DNA of 64,000 bases from Streptomyces endocoffeicus. Its GTDB lineage: Bacteria; Actinomycetota; Actinomycetes; Streptomycetales; Streptomycetaceae. The translations under genes and the position numbers were made by a program. Positions 8,747 to 16,517 of the stretch are shown piece after piece; position 1 is the stretch's first letter, and each line of letters starts with the position of its first letter. The notes under the pieces are model-generated. The model did not search any database, was not told the DNA's origin, and saw only the letters and a list, made by a program, of their open reading frames with translations. The stretch spans positions 372,001 through 436,000 of the forward strand of contig NZ_JAERRG010000005.1 in the NCBI RefSeq assembly GCF_016741935.1, read 5' to 3'.

Positions 8747-9802
8747 TTACTTGGGGTCTTTGATGTCGTCGTCGGACTGGAGCCCTTGGGTGGGGGGCGG
8801 GTCAATGGCGGCGGTGGGGTTGGTGCAGCCGGGGACGCTGCCTTCGGGGGCGCAGTTGTCCGGCTCGTTGTCGATGACCTTGGTGTTGGTGAGCGTCACC
8901 TGACCCGCCTGGTTGTCGATGCCGCCACCGGCGGTGATCGCCGTGTTGCGGGTGACCAGGCTGTCGACCAATGTGGCGGTGGCGGTGCCGGCGGGGGTGG
9001 AGAGGTTCGAGAGGCCCGCGCCTCGCACGGCGATGTTGTCCTTGAGGGTGGTCGACTTCAGGTTCAGGGTGGAGGCGTTCACATTGCGGATGCCACCACC
9101 GTTGATGGCGCTGTTGCCCCTGACTGATACGGACTCCAGAGTCGCGGTCCCCAGGATGTTCTCCAAACCGCCACCATTGTCGGTGACCGCCCGGTTCTTG
9201 AGCAGGGATCCGCGCTTCATCGTCATTGTGCCGTCACCGCTGTTGACGACTCCGCCACCGAAGCTGGCCGCGCGGTTGCGCTCGACGGTGGTGCGGTCGA
9301 GGTTGAGCTGTCCACCGTCGTTGGAGACGCCACCACCGGTGGCTGCGGAATTGTCCTTGAAGACGGTGTCGTTCAGATTCAGTGTGCCCTGCTCGTTGAG
9401 GGCGCCGCCGCCAGAGTCGCCGCTGAGGCCACCACTGACGGTGAGTGACTTCAGGGTGAGGGTGCCACCGGATACGACGTGGAAGATGCGGAAGTTTTCC
9501 GTGGCGTCCGGGTCGCGTCGGATGGTGCTGTTGTTGCCGGAGATGGTCACGTCCCCGGTGATCTCCGGGAGCCCGTCGTCCGGGTTGTCCGGTGTGGCCA
9601 GGGTGTAGGTGCAGCGGGGTGCGAGGGTGATGCGGGCGCCGTTGGTGTTGGCCTGGTTGATGGCGTTCACCAGGCCGGGGATGTCGTTGCACCGCACTTG
9701 GATGTCGTCGGCGGCGCTGGCCGGTCCGGCCGGCAGGACCGCGAGGGAGAGTCCCGCACCGACCGCGACGGTCATGGCGCCGGACCGCGAAATGAACCTC
9801 AT
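8747..9802 (-). CDS. Secreted right-handed beta-helix repeat protein, copy A
   Basis: 351 aa from ATG 9802, preceded by a good ribosome site (GAGGAAGG). There is a Sec signal peptide (MRFISRSGAMTVAVGAGLSL..., cleavage likely after PASA). A conserved domain follows (IPGLVNAINQAN, residues ~42-53), as in polymorphic-membrane-protein-like/CSLREA beta-helix proteins. About ten short repeats of the form LNLxxTxxxxNxAxxGGGxxN come next, then a hydrophilic tail ending in DDDIKDPK. Two Cys occur near the N-terminus and two near the C-terminus. No catalytic residues or cell-wall sorting signal are seen. An adhesin, coat or structural role is a guess. The paralogue at 12617-13663 is nearly identical. 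Confidence 0.85.
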   Translation of the reverse strand: MRFISRSGAMTVAVGAGLSLAVLPAGPASAADDIQVRCNDIPGLVNAINQANTNGARITLAPRCTYTLATPDNPDDGLPEITGDVTISGNNSTIRRDPDATENFRIFHVVSGGTLTLKSLTVSGGLSGDSGGGALNEQGTLNLNDTVFKDNSAATGGGVSNDGGQLNLDRTTVERNRAASFGGGVVNSGDGTMTMKRGSLLKNRAVTDNGGGLENILGTATLESVSVRGNSAINGGGIRNVNASTLNLKSTTLKDNIAVRGAGLSNLSTPAGTATATLVDSLVTRNTAITAGGGIDNQAGQVTLTNTKVIDNEPDNCAPEGSVPGCTNPTAAIDPPPTQGLQSDDDIKDPK

Positions 9803-9949
9803 CGTTACGCCTTCCTCAGCACTGGAGTGAAGCGGCGCATCACCGGTCCCAGCGGCCTTGCTGGTCGACCGGGATGGCAAGATGACGTTCCATTTCTAAC
9901 TACAAGTGTTCGCATCCTCACTCGGTGTGCCGCCAAACGGGTCCCGTCC

Positions 9950-10423
9950 TCAGGCCTCCGTCGAAGAGACCTCCGTCGAAGAGGCCTCCGTCGGGGCGGG
10001 CTCGCCGGCGCAGCAGGCGTCGGCGGTGTCGAGTGCCGCGCTCTTGCCCATCTGGTCGGCGTCACCCTTGACGACGTAGACCTCCCAGGGCTCCTTGCCG
10101 GGGCCGTGGACCCAGACCTTGTCCTGGAGGGCGTAGCAGCAGGAAGTGTCGTTCTCCTCGAAAGTGGCGAGCCCCGCCTCCTTGAGGCGGTCGGTGGCGG
10201 CGGTGACCCGGTCGGTGGAGGTGACCTCGACGCCGAGGTGGTCCAGCCGGGTCTCCTGTCCGGCTTCGCCTTCGATCAGGACGAGCTTGAGCGGCGGCTC
10301 GGTGATCGCGAAGTTGGCGTATCCGGGGCGGCGCTTGGCGGGCTCGACGCCGAAGAGCTTGGAGTAGAACGTCACGGAAGCGTCGAGGTCGGGCACGTTC
10401 AGGGCAAGCTGCACGCGGGACAT
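9950..10423 (-). CDS. arsI: ArsI/CadI-family VOC protein (C-As lyase-like)
   Basis: 157 aa from ATG 10423 (ribosome site GGGAG); ATG 10438 is an alternative. A single vicinal-oxygen-chelate domain: MSRVQLALNVPDLDAS with a first half typical of glyoxalase folds, then TSCCYALQDKVWV. The adjacent Cys pair is the arsenic-binding pair of ArsI enzymes, which break the C-As bond of methylated or aromatic As(III) with Fe(II) and O2. Such proteins are also annotated as cadmium-induced CadI. A Glu in EVYVV is a likely iron ligand. It is divergent from arsR and shares its operator region. The C-terminal tail is rich in A/E/S/T with a near-repeat (EASSTEVSSTEA). Confidence 0.85.
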   Translation of the reverse strand: MSRVQLALNVPDLDASVTFYSKLFGVEPAKRRPGYANFAITEPPLKLVLIEGEAGQETRLDHLGVEVTSTDRVTAATDRLKEAGLATFEENDTSCCYALQDKVWVHGPGKEPWEVYVVKGDADQMGKSAALDTADACCAGEPAPTEASSTEVSSTEA

Positions 10424-10446
10424 GACAGGGTCTCCCATCGGGTTGT

Positions 10447-10503
10447 ATCGATGTTCTTCGATTCAACATTGCGCCTTGGATCGAAAAATGTCAACATAGA
10501 AGA
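10447..10503. promoter_or_regulatory. Divergent ars promoter with probable ArsR operator
   Basis: The ~80-nt spacer is markedly AT-richer than its surroundings. It contains ATCGA-N6-TCGAT (10447-10462) and a second AT-rich segment with CAACATT and AATGTCAAC (10464-10495). ArsR dimers bind such dyads, so arsI and arsR-acr3-arsC are probably derepressed together by As(III). The exact half-sites are uncertain. Confidence 0.6.
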
Positions 10504-10905
10504 ATGTCGAAACAAGAGCTTGCGGTGCCCGGCCAGGACGGCGTCGACGGCTGCTGCCCGGGACTGCTGACCGCTCCCCTGGGCGAGGCGCAGTCCGTTG
10601 AGCTGGCGAAGGTGTTCAAGGCGCTGGGCGACCCGATCCGGCTGCGACTGCTGTCGATGATCGCCTCCCGCGCCGGGGGTGAGGTGTGCGTGTGTGACCT
10701 GACCCCAGCCTTCGATCTGTCGCAGCCGACGATCTCGCATCACCTGAAGCTGCTGCGGCAGGCCGGGCTGATCGACTGCGAGCGCCGTGGGACCTGGGTC
10801 TACTACTGGCTGCTGCCGGAGATGACCGACCGGCTCGCCGGGATCCTCACCCGCCCCGCCGGACAGCCTCTGCCCGAGCCTGCCGGGACGGCGGGGGACG
10901 CCTGA
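10504..10905 (+). CDS. arsR: ArsR-family arsenical-responsive repressor
   Basis: 133 aa. Winged-helix SmtB/ArsR fold with the recognition helix in LSQPTISHHLKLLRQAGL. Candidate As(III) ligands are the vicinal pair Cys17-Cys18 near the N-terminus and Cys62/Cys64 in EVCVCDL at the start of the DNA-binding region. The N-terminal pair resembles the arrangement in Corynebacterium ArsR. First gene of the arsR-acr3-arsC unit; its stop overlaps the acr3 start by 1 nt. Confidence 0.93.
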   Translation: MSKQELAVPGQDGVDGCCPGLLTAPLGEAQSVELAKVFKALGDPIRLRLLSMIASRAGGEVCVCDLTPAFDLSQPTISHHLKLLRQAGLIDCERRGTWVYYWLLPEMTDRLAGILTRPAGQPLPEPAGTAGDA

Positions 10906-12026
10906 TGGCCGCCCACGTGACGGCGTCCTCGGCCGCTCCCGCCGCCCCGCGCCTGTCGTTCGTGGACCGCTTCCTCGCGGTGTGGATCCTGCTGGCGATG
11001 GCGGTCGGCCTCGGCCTGGGACGGCTCGTTCCCGGCCTGGGCGACGCCCTGGCGAAGGTGACCGTCACCGGCGTCTCGCTGCCCATCGCGCTGGGCCTGC
11101 TGGTGATGATGTACCCGGTCCTGGCCAAGGTCCGCTATGACCGCCTCGACACGGTCACCCGGGACCGGCGCCTGCTGGTCCCCTCGCTCGTACTGAACTG
11201 GATCCTGGGCCCGGCGGTCATGTTCGCCCTCGCCTGGCTGCTCCTGCCGGACCTGCCGGAGTACCGGACGGGCCTGATCATCGTCGGCCTGGCCCGCTGT
11301 ATCGCCATGGTCATCATCTGGAACGACCTGGCCTGCGGCGACCGCGAAGCCGCCGCCGTCCTCGTCGCCCTGAACTCCGTCTTCCAAGTGATCGCCTTCT
11401 CCGCGCTCGGCTGGTTCTACCTCACCGTGCTGCCCGGCTGGCTCGGCCTGGAACAGACCGGTCTCGATATCAGCGTGTGGGAGATCGCCCGCAGCGTGCT
11501 GATCTTCCTCGGCATCCCCCTGGTGGCAGGCTTCCTCACCCGGCGCCTCGGCGAGAGGGCCAAGGGCCGTGCCTGGTACGAGACGAAGCTCATCCCGCGC
11601 ATCGGCCCGTTCGCCCTGTACGGGCTGCTGTTCACGATCGTCGTCCTGTTCGCCCTCCAGGGCGACGCGATCACCTCACAGCCGATGGACGTGGCGCGGA
11701 TCGCACTGCCGCTGCTGGTCTACTTCGCCGTGATGTGGGCCGGGTCCATGGCACTGGGGAAGGCCGTGGGCCTGGACTATCCGCGCTCCACGACGCTGGC
11801 GTTCACCGCCGCGGGCAACAACTTCGAACTCGCCATCGCCGTCGCCATCGCCACCTTCGGCGCCTCCTCCGGGCAGGCGCTGGCCGGGGTCGTCGGCCCG
11901 CTCATCGAGGTTCCCGTACTGATCGGCCTCGTCCACGTGGCCTTGGCCGCCCGCCGCTACTTCCCTCAGCCCACCGCCATGACCGCCGAGCACGCGCCCG
12001 CCCAGGAAGGTGCCGCCCGTGTCTGA
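10905..12026 (+). CDS. arsB: Acr3-type arsenite efflux permease
   Basis: 373 aa, about ten membrane segments. ACR3/BASS-family carrier that exports As(III) using the proton gradient. Hallmarks are the GLARCIAMVIIWNDLACGD segment with the conserved transport Cys (about residue 129) and the AAGNNFELAIAVAIA motif near residue 310. It overlaps arsR by one nucleotide and arsC by eight. Often named acr3 or arsB in actinomycetes. Confidence 0.95.
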   Translation: MAAHVTASSAAPAAPRLSFVDRFLAVWILLAMAVGLGLGRLVPGLGDALAKVTVTGVSLPIALGLLVMMYPVLAKVRYDRLDTVTRDRRLLVPSLVLNWILGPAVMFALAWLLLPDLPEYRTGLIIVGLARCIAMVIIWNDLACGDREAAAVLVALNSVFQVIAFSALGWFYLTVLPGWLGLEQTGLDISVWEIARSVLIFLGIPLVAGFLTRRLGERAKGRAWYETKLIPRIGPFALYGLLFTIVVLFALQGDAITSQPMDVARIALPLLVYFAVMWAGSMALGKAVGLDYPRSTTLAFTAAGNNFELAIAVAIATFGASSGQALAGVVGPLIEVPVLIGLVHVALAARRYFPQPTAMTAEHAPAQEGAARV

Positions 12027-12483
12027 CCCCCAGAACCCCCAGAACCCCCAGAACCCCGAGAACCCCGAGAAGCCCGAGAAGCCGTCCGTGCTGTTCGTCT
12101 GCGTCCACAACGCGGGCCGCTCCCAGATGGCCGCCGCCTTCCTCACCCACCTCGCCGGCGACCGCGTCGAAGTCCGCTCCGCCGGTTCGGCACCGGCCGA
12201 GCACGTCAACCCCGCCGTGGTGGAAGCCATGGCGGAAGTCGGCATCGACATCGACGCGGAGATCCCCAAGGTGCTGACCGCCGAGGCCGTGCAAGCCTCG
12301 GACGTGGTCATCACCATGGGCTGCGGCGACGCCTGCCCCTACTTCCCCGGCAAGACCTACCTGGACTGGAAGCTCGACGATCCGGCCGGGCAGGGCGTCG
12401 CCGCGGTACGGCCGATCCGTGACGAGATCCGGGCCCGCATTGAGGGCCTCGTCAGCGAACTCACGACTGGAGGCCGCGGGTGA
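12019..12483 (+). CDS. arsC: Arsenate reductase, low-molecular-weight phosphatase type
   Basis: 154 aa from GTG 12019 (ribosome site AGGAAGG; overlaps the acr3 stop). P-loop CVHNAGRSQ carries the nucleophilic Cys and Arg. Two more Cys in MGCGDACPYF would resolve the disulfide, and DWKLDDPAGQ is typical of the actinobacterial enzymes. It reduces As(V) to As(III) for export by Acr3; the electron donor (thioredoxin or mycothiol) cannot be told. The N-terminus is an unusual proline-rich run encoded by six 9-bp repeats (12031-12084), PQNPQNPQNPENPEKPEKP, which is outside the catalytic fold. Confidence 0.93.
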   Translation: MSDPQNPQNPQNPENPEKPEKPSVLFVCVHNAGRSQMAAAFLTHLAGDRVEVRSAGSAPAEHVNPAVVEAMAEVGIDIDAEIPKVLTAEAVQASDVVITMGCGDACPYFPGKTYLDWKLDDPAGQGVAAVRPIRDEIRARIEGLVSELTTGGRG

Positions 12484-12553
12484 CCCTTCACGCCGAGACG
12501 ATCCGCAATCACCGGCCTGACGGCCGAGCACGCTGATGAGGTTCTGGCGAGGG
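12480..12553 (+). pseudogene. Truncated start of a GNAT acetyltransferase-like gene
   Basis: A GTG at 12480 overlaps the arsC stop (GTGA), as expected of a translationally coupled fourth ars gene. It encodes VTLHAETIRNH and then the reading shifts by one base to ITGLTAEHADEVLA. This resembles the first ~25 residues of GNAT proteins such as ArsN-type acetyltransferases found in ars operons. The sequence then stops abruptly where repeat copy B begins. The identification rests on ~20 residues and is tentative. Confidence 0.4.
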
Positions 12554-12560
12554 GCGCGCA

Positions 12561-12595
12561 GAGGGGCGGGACCCGGTATGTGGGTCCCGCCCCTC
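12561..12595. terminator. Perfect 14-bp hairpin downstream of arsC
   Basis: GAGGGGCGGGACCC (12561-12574) pairs fully with GGGTCCCGCCCCTC (12582-12595) across a 7-nt loop. It lies between arsC and the converging beta-helix gene and probably terminates both. It is the counterpart of the hairpin at 8691-8725. Confidence 0.85.
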
Positions 12596-12616
12596 TTGGT
12601 CTTCGTGGTGGGCGGC

Positions 12617-13663
12617 TTACTTAGGGTCTTTGATGTCGTCGTCGGGCAGGAGTTCCTGTGTGGTGGGCGGGTCGATGGCGGTGGTGGTGGGGTTGGTGCA
12701 GCCGGGGACGCTGCCTTCGGGGGCGCAGTTGTCCGGGGTGTTGTCGATGACCTTGGTGTTGGTGAGGGTGACCTGGCCGTTCGACTGGTTGTCGATGCCG
12801 CCGCCGGCGGTGATCGCCGTGTTGCGGGTGACCAGGCTGTCGACCAATGTGGCGGGACTGGCGAGGTTTGAAAGGCCCCCACCTCTCACGGCGATGTTGT
12901 CCTTGAGGGTGGTCGACTTCAGATTCAGGGTGGAGCCGTTCAGGTTGCGGATGCCGCCACCACTCATGGCGGTGTTGCCCCTGACCGATACGGACTCCAG
13001 GGTCGCGGTCCCCCCGATGTTCTCCAAACCGCCACCGTTGTTGATGGCCGACCGGTTCTTGAGCAGGGACCCGCGCTTCATCGTCATCGTGCCGCCACCG
13101 TCGTTGGCGACTCCGCCGCCGAAGCCGGTTGCGGTGTTGCGTTCGACGATGCTGCGGTCCAGGTTGAGCTGCCCACCGTCGTTGGAGACGCCACCACCGG
13201 TGGCTGCGGAATTGTCCTTGAAGACGGTGTCGTTCAGGTTCAGTGTGCCCTGCTCGACCAGGGCGCCCCCTCCGGTGGATGCGATGTCGCCGCCGCTGAC
13301 CGTGAGTGACTTCAGGGTGAGGGTGCCACCGGATACGACGTGGAAGATGCGGAAGTTTTCCGTGGCGTCCGGGTCGCGTCGGATGGTGGAGCCGTTGCCG
13401 GAGATGGTCACGTCCCCGGTGATCTCGGGGAGTCCGTCGTCGGGGTTGTCGGGTGTGGTCAGTGTGTAGGTGCAGCGGGGTGCGAGGGTGATGTGGGCGC
13501 CGTTGGTGTTGGCCTGGTTGATGGCGTTCACCAGGCCGGGGATGTCGTTGCACCGCACTTGGATGTCGTCGGCGGCGCTGGCCGGTCCGGTCGGCAGGAC
13601 CGCGAGGGAGAGTCCCGCACCGACCGCGACGGTCATGGCGCCGGACCGCGAAATGAACCTCAT
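12617..13663 (-). CDS. Secreted right-handed beta-helix repeat protein, copy B
   Basis: 348 aa from ATG 13663. The signal peptide and first ~125 residues are almost identical to copy A at 8747-9802. The repeat region has scattered substitutions (for example DIASTGGGALVEQG against LSGDSGGGALNEQG) and small indels near the C-terminal part of the helix. The shared C-terminus is DDDIKDPK. Differences concentrate in solvent-exposed repeat turns, as expected when two paralogues diverge or partly recombine. Function unknown; secreted. Confidence 0.85.
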   Translation of the reverse strand: MRFISRSGAMTVAVGAGLSLAVLPTGPASAADDIQVRCNDIPGLVNAINQANTNGAHITLAPRCTYTLTTPDNPDDGLPEITGDVTISGNGSTIRRDPDATENFRIFHVVSGGTLTLKSLTVSGGDIASTGGGALVEQGTLNLNDTVFKDNSAATGGGVSNDGGQLNLDRSIVERNTATGFGGGVANDGGGTMTMKRGSLLKNRSAINNGGGLENIGGTATLESVSVRGNTAMSGGGIRNLNGSTLNLKSTTLKDNIAVRGGGLSNLASPATLVDSLVTRNTAITAGGGIDNQSNGQVTLTNTKVIDNTPDNCAPEGSVPGCTNPTTTAIDPPTTQELLPDDDIKDPK

Positions 13664-13856
13664 CGTTACGCCTTCCTCAGCACTGGAGTGAAGCGGTGCA
13701 TCACCGGCACCCAGCGGCCATGCTGGTCAGCGGCCATGCTGGTCGACCGGGATGGCAAGATGACGTTCTCTTTCTAACTACACGTGATCGGGCCCTCACC
13801 TGGTGTGCCGCCAAACGGGTCCGGTCCTCGCAAGGCCCTCCGCGATGCCGGACGGC

Positions 13857-14642
13857 TCAGGCTTGCCGGCCCCAGTCCAGGCGGTCGGCCAGGCCGGCGG
13901 TGGTGAAGGCGGCTTTCAGTTGGTCACGGCCCTCGGTGAAGTGGGCCCAGCTGTCGTAGTGGACCGGAACGACGCGGCGGGCGCCGAGGATCTGGGTGGC
14001 CTCGGCGGCCTGGGCGCTGTCCAGGACGATCAGCGCGCCGTCGAAGAGCATGGGGAAGCGGGGGGCTCCGGCGAAGAGGATGGCGGTGTCCACCGGGGCG
14101 AAACGCTGGGCGATCTGCTCGACCGCGTCGAGCGAGGCGTTGTCGCCGCTGACGTAGACCGTGGGCAGCCCCTCCCCGGTGAGGATGAAGCCGACGACTT
14201 GGCCGGTGACCGGTTCGACCTCCTCGTGCCTTCCGGGCCCATGGATGGCGGGCACGCCGGTCACCGGCACGGTGCCACCGTCGGGACGCTTCAGCTCGAT
14301 GGACTCCCAGTCGGCCAGACCCTTGGCCTTCTCCCCGAGGCGTTGTCCGCCATCGGGGGTGGTGAGGGTGAGCGGGACGTCGGCGAGCAGGGCCCGGCCG
14401 GAGGTGTCGAGGTTGTCGGGGTGTTCGTCGTGCGAGAGCAGGACGACGTCGATGGGGCCGAGGTCGGCGGGGGTGGCGGTGGCGGGGGCGGTCTTGGTCA
14501 AGGTGCGGCCGGGCCGCCCGTAGTCGCCGGGGCCGTCGAACGTCGGGTCGGTCAGGAACCGCAGGCCGCCGTACTCGAAAAGGGCGGTCGGGCCGCCGAG
14601 GGTCCGGACCGGGAACTGGTCGGTTGCGTGGAGAGCGGTCAC
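13857..14642 (-). CDS. MBL-fold metallo-hydrolase
   Basis: 261 aa from GTG 14642 (ribosome-like GAGGTG upstream; GTG 14654 also possible). UlaG/L-ascorbate-lactonase-like branch of the metallo-beta-lactamase fold. It begins with a beta-strand segment ending LTDPTFDGPG, then LSHDEHPDNLD (SHDEHxDN in place of classical HxHxDH), YVSGDNASLD, and VPVHYDSWAHF with a further metal His. Likely cytoplasmic; substrate unknown. Divergent from the CGNR regulator, with a shared palindrome between them. Confidence 0.85.
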   Translation of the reverse strand: MTALHATDQFPVRTLGGPTALFEYGGLRFLTDPTFDGPGDYGRPGRTLTKTAPATATPADLGPIDVVLLSHDEHPDNLDTSGRALLADVPLTLTTPDGGQRLGEKAKGLADWESIELKRPDGGTVPVTGVPAIHGPGRHEEVEPVTGQVVGFILTGEGLPTVYVSGDNASLDAVEQIAQRFAPVDTAILFAGAPRFPMLFDGALIVLDSAQAAEATQILGARRVVPVHYDSWAHFTEGRDQLKAAFTTAGLADRLDWGRQA

Positions 14643-14651
14643 GGGAAACAA

Positions 14652-14710
14652 CACCTCACGGATAGATCCGATTGAACCGTGAGGTGACTGTAGGCACTTC
14701 TCACGGATAC
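14652..14710. promoter_or_regulatory. Inverted repeat in MBL/CGNR divergent promoter
   Basis: CACCTCACGG (14652-14661) and CCGTGAGGTG (14677-14686) are perfect 10-nt inverted arms 15 nt apart. A third half-site, TCACGGATA, is repeated at 14701-14709. This is a plausible operator for the adjacent CGNR regulator controlling both divergent genes. Inference from symmetry and position. Confidence 0.5.
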
Positions 14711-14748
14711 ATGCAAGCCGTACCATGAGAATCATGAAGGAGCCCGTG

Positions 14749-15330
14749 ATGGAAGAACCGGCCCTGCCGCCCGCGACGGGCGAGGAAGAGCACCTCTCCC
14801 TTGCCCTCGCCAACAGCGCCATTGCCATGGCCGGCGGGTATACGGTCGATCTCCTGGCGGCTCCCGCGCAGGTCAATCGCTGGCTGACGGAGCGCGGCCT
14901 CGCCCCGGTCGACGCCGGCATGATGGAAATGTGTGCGACGCAGGTGCGCTCGCTCCGCGAGCAGATCAGGTCGCTGTTCGCCTCCCGCGCCGCGGGGCTC
15001 CCCGCTCTGCCCGCCGCTGTCTCGGCCATCAACGACGCGATGACCCGCGTCCCCACGGCCCCGCTCCTGCGATGGGATGACCGGACCGGCCCCTACCGCA
15101 CAACCCCCCACCCCACCACCGCGATCGTCGACCACGCCCTGGCGACCGTCGCCGCCGACGCCGCCGACCTCCTCACCGGCCCGGACGCCGAACGTCTCAC
15201 CGCATGCGGCTCCACCCCCTGTAATCGCTACCTGCTCCGCCACGGCCGTCGTCACTGGTGCTCCACCCGCTGCGGCGACCGCGCCCGCGCCGCCCGCGCC
15301 TACGCCCGCCGCACCCAGCCCGGGGTGTGA
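14749..15330 (+). CDS. CGNR zinc-finger (ABATE-domain) regulator
   Basis: 193 aa from ATG 14749, chosen for the AAGGAG site six bases upstream; ATGs at 14725 and 14734 are in frame. The N-terminal ~120 residues match the ABATE stress-response domain (LALANSAIAMAGGY...DLLAAPAQVNRWL). The C-terminal ~45 residues form the CGNR zinc finger (CGSTPCNRYLLR, WCSTRCGDRARAARAY, with CGDR at the CGNR position). A DNA-binding regulator probably acting on the divergent MBL hydrolase. Confidence 0.88.
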   Translation: MEEPALPPATGEEEHLSLALANSAIAMAGGYTVDLLAAPAQVNRWLTERGLAPVDAGMMEMCATQVRSLREQIRSLFASRAAGLPALPAAVSAINDAMTRVPTAPLLRWDDRTGPYRTTPHPTTAIVDHALATVAADAADLLTGPDAERLTACGSTPCNRYLLRHGRRHWCSTRCGDRARAARAYARRTQPGV

Positions 15331-15377
15331 GTCCCGGCGGCGTCGTTCGCTGTCGGCGCCCCGGGTCCTGACGGATC

Positions 15378-15458
15378 GTCGCCGGTCAGAGGGGTCTTGT
15401 GGAGGTCGCCGGCCAGAGGGACCTTGTGGGGGTCGCTGGCCAGGGGGACCTTGCGGAG
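15378..15458. repeat. Three 27-bp tandem repeats in spacer
   Basis: Units at 15378, 15405 and 15432 share GTCGCYGGYCAGRGGG, followed by a CTTG-containing end, with a few substitutions. They lie in the 355-nt spacer between the CGNR and TetR genes. The period is a multiple of three, but no convincing gene reads through them on either strand. No spacers, so not CRISPR. Confidence 0.85.
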
Positions 15459-15633
15459 GCTGTCCCTCCTGCGAGCCACGCGCGGGTGACCGCCGTGTGG
15501 GGACGACTCCGGGGCGCGGGATCCGTAGCGTTCGGGGCAGTCGCGACGATGATTCGGGCCTGCTCGGCGGTCCCGAGTAGCTCAAGTCGACGGCCGAACC
15601 GAGGGGGTTGGGCCCTCGCAACTTGCCCTCCGC

Positions 15634-15646
15634 GTCACTTAGTGAC
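15634..15646. promoter_or_regulatory. Probable TetR operator
   Basis: GTCACTTAGTGAC is a perfect 6+1+6 palindrome 39 nt upstream of the TetR-family start. Position and symmetry fit autoregulation. The rest of the 15331-15685 spacer holds the 27-bp repeats and nothing else recognisable. Confidence 0.55.
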
Positions 15647-15685
15647 ATTCTGTCGTTCAGAGACGCTCGGAGGAGACGAGGTGCC

Positions 15686-16354
15686 ATGGCCACGACGCAG
15701 AAGCGCGACGGAGGAGGGATGAGTGAGCGGCGGCGTACGCGACTGCGGCTGGAGATCTCGCGGGAGGCGGCGCGTCTGTTCTGGGAGCAGGGAGTGGCCG
15801 CCACGAGCGGCGATCAGATCGCGGAGGCCGTGGGCCTGTCCACGCGCACCATCTGGCGGCACTTCCGCAGTAAGGAGAGCTGTGCCGAGCCGATCGTCAT
15901 GCAGGGCATCGTCACCCTGATGAGCGTGCTGCGCAGCTGGCCCCGGCAGAGCTCCCTCGAAGACCATCTGGCCACGGAACTGGCCGGCTTACGGGACGAT
16001 AAAGAGAAGCTCCCCGTCGATCTTGCCGACGACATTCTCGCGATGAAGATGATCCGGCTCGCCGACACCGAACCGGCGCTCCGCACGGCGTGGCTGATGG
16101 CCTGCGACCAGAAGGAACGGGAGCTGTGCGCGATCATCGCCGACCGTCTTGAGCGCCCGGCCGGTGATCTGGAGGTGCGGCAGCACGCGGCGGCCGCCGC
16201 CGCGGCCGTGCGGGTCCTCGAAGAGCACATCGGCGCCGCCGTCCTCGCCGGCGCGGACGTCACGGAGTTCACCGACGTGGTGGCCGTCTCCCGGCGTTTC
16301 GCCCATGCGATCCGCACGGCCACCGGCGGAGTCGTCGGCGACCCCGTCGCCTGA
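15686..16354 (+). CDS. TetR-family transcriptional regulator
   Basis: 222 aa from ATG 15686 (GGAGGAGACGAGG upstream). N-terminal HTH: ISREAARLFWEQGVAATSGDQIAEAVGLSTRTIWRHFRSKE, split as residues ~22-65. The C-terminal ligand domain ends in a run of Ala (HAAAAAAAVRVLEEHIG). No divergent partner gene exists, so its targets besides its own promoter are unclear; the following DUF3159 gene is 163 nt downstream. Confidence 0.92.
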   Translation: MATTQKRDGGGMSERRRTRLRLEISREAARLFWEQGVAATSGDQIAEAVGLSTRTIWRHFRSKESCAEPIVMQGIVTLMSVLRSWPRQSSLEDHLATELAGLRDDKEKLPVDLADDILAMKMIRLADTEPALRTAWLMACDQKERELCAIIADRLERPAGDLEVRQHAAAAAAAVRVLEEHIGAAVLAGADVTEFTDVVAVSRRFAHAIRTATGGVVGDPVA

Positions 16355-16517
16355 CGTTCACCTCGCGGCCGGCCGTTTCCTCGTCCGTCGTCCGGGTGTC
16401 CGGGCGGTCGGGCGGTCGGGGGAGCACGAAAGCAACCGGTGTCCCAAGAACACCATCCCCGTAAGCAGGCGCGGACGCAGCCCTACAGACCAACGCCTAC
16501 CTGATGAGTGATTTCGC

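Larger units (their letters stand above)
8684..9948. repeat. Copy A of a ~1.27-kb direct repeat
   Basis: This stretch is nearly identical to 12554-13827, in the same orientation. It contains the terminator hairpin, a complete beta-helix protein gene and ~145 nt upstream of it. Similarity begins near GCGCGCAGAGGGGCGGGACC and ends near GTGCCGCCAAACGGGTCC, just before the arsI stop. No transposase or terminal inverted repeats are visible. Confidence 0.9.
12554..13827. repeat. Copy B of the ~1.27-kb direct repeat
   Basis: Same orientation and nearly the same sequence as 8684-9948. It differs by scattered substitutions, small in-frame indels in the gene, and a 16-bp tandem duplication upstream of the gene (13713-13728 and 13729-13744). 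With copy A it brackets the arsenic genes. Confidence 0.9.

Noticed and set aside
8684..13827. Composite transposon around the arsenic genes
   Set aside because: The flanking repeats contain a beta-helix gene only, with no transposase, terminal inverted repeats or target duplication.
15378..15458. 27-bp repeats as a CRISPR array
   Set aside because: Units are directly tandem with no spacers and no cas genes occur in the window. The same applies to the 20-bp array at 1561-1660.
14701..15804. Minus-strand open frame with a 9-residue Pro/Gln/Gly repeat
   Set aside because: It crosses the divergent CGNR gene antisense and the TetR start. The peptide repeat only reflects the 27-bp DNA repeats.
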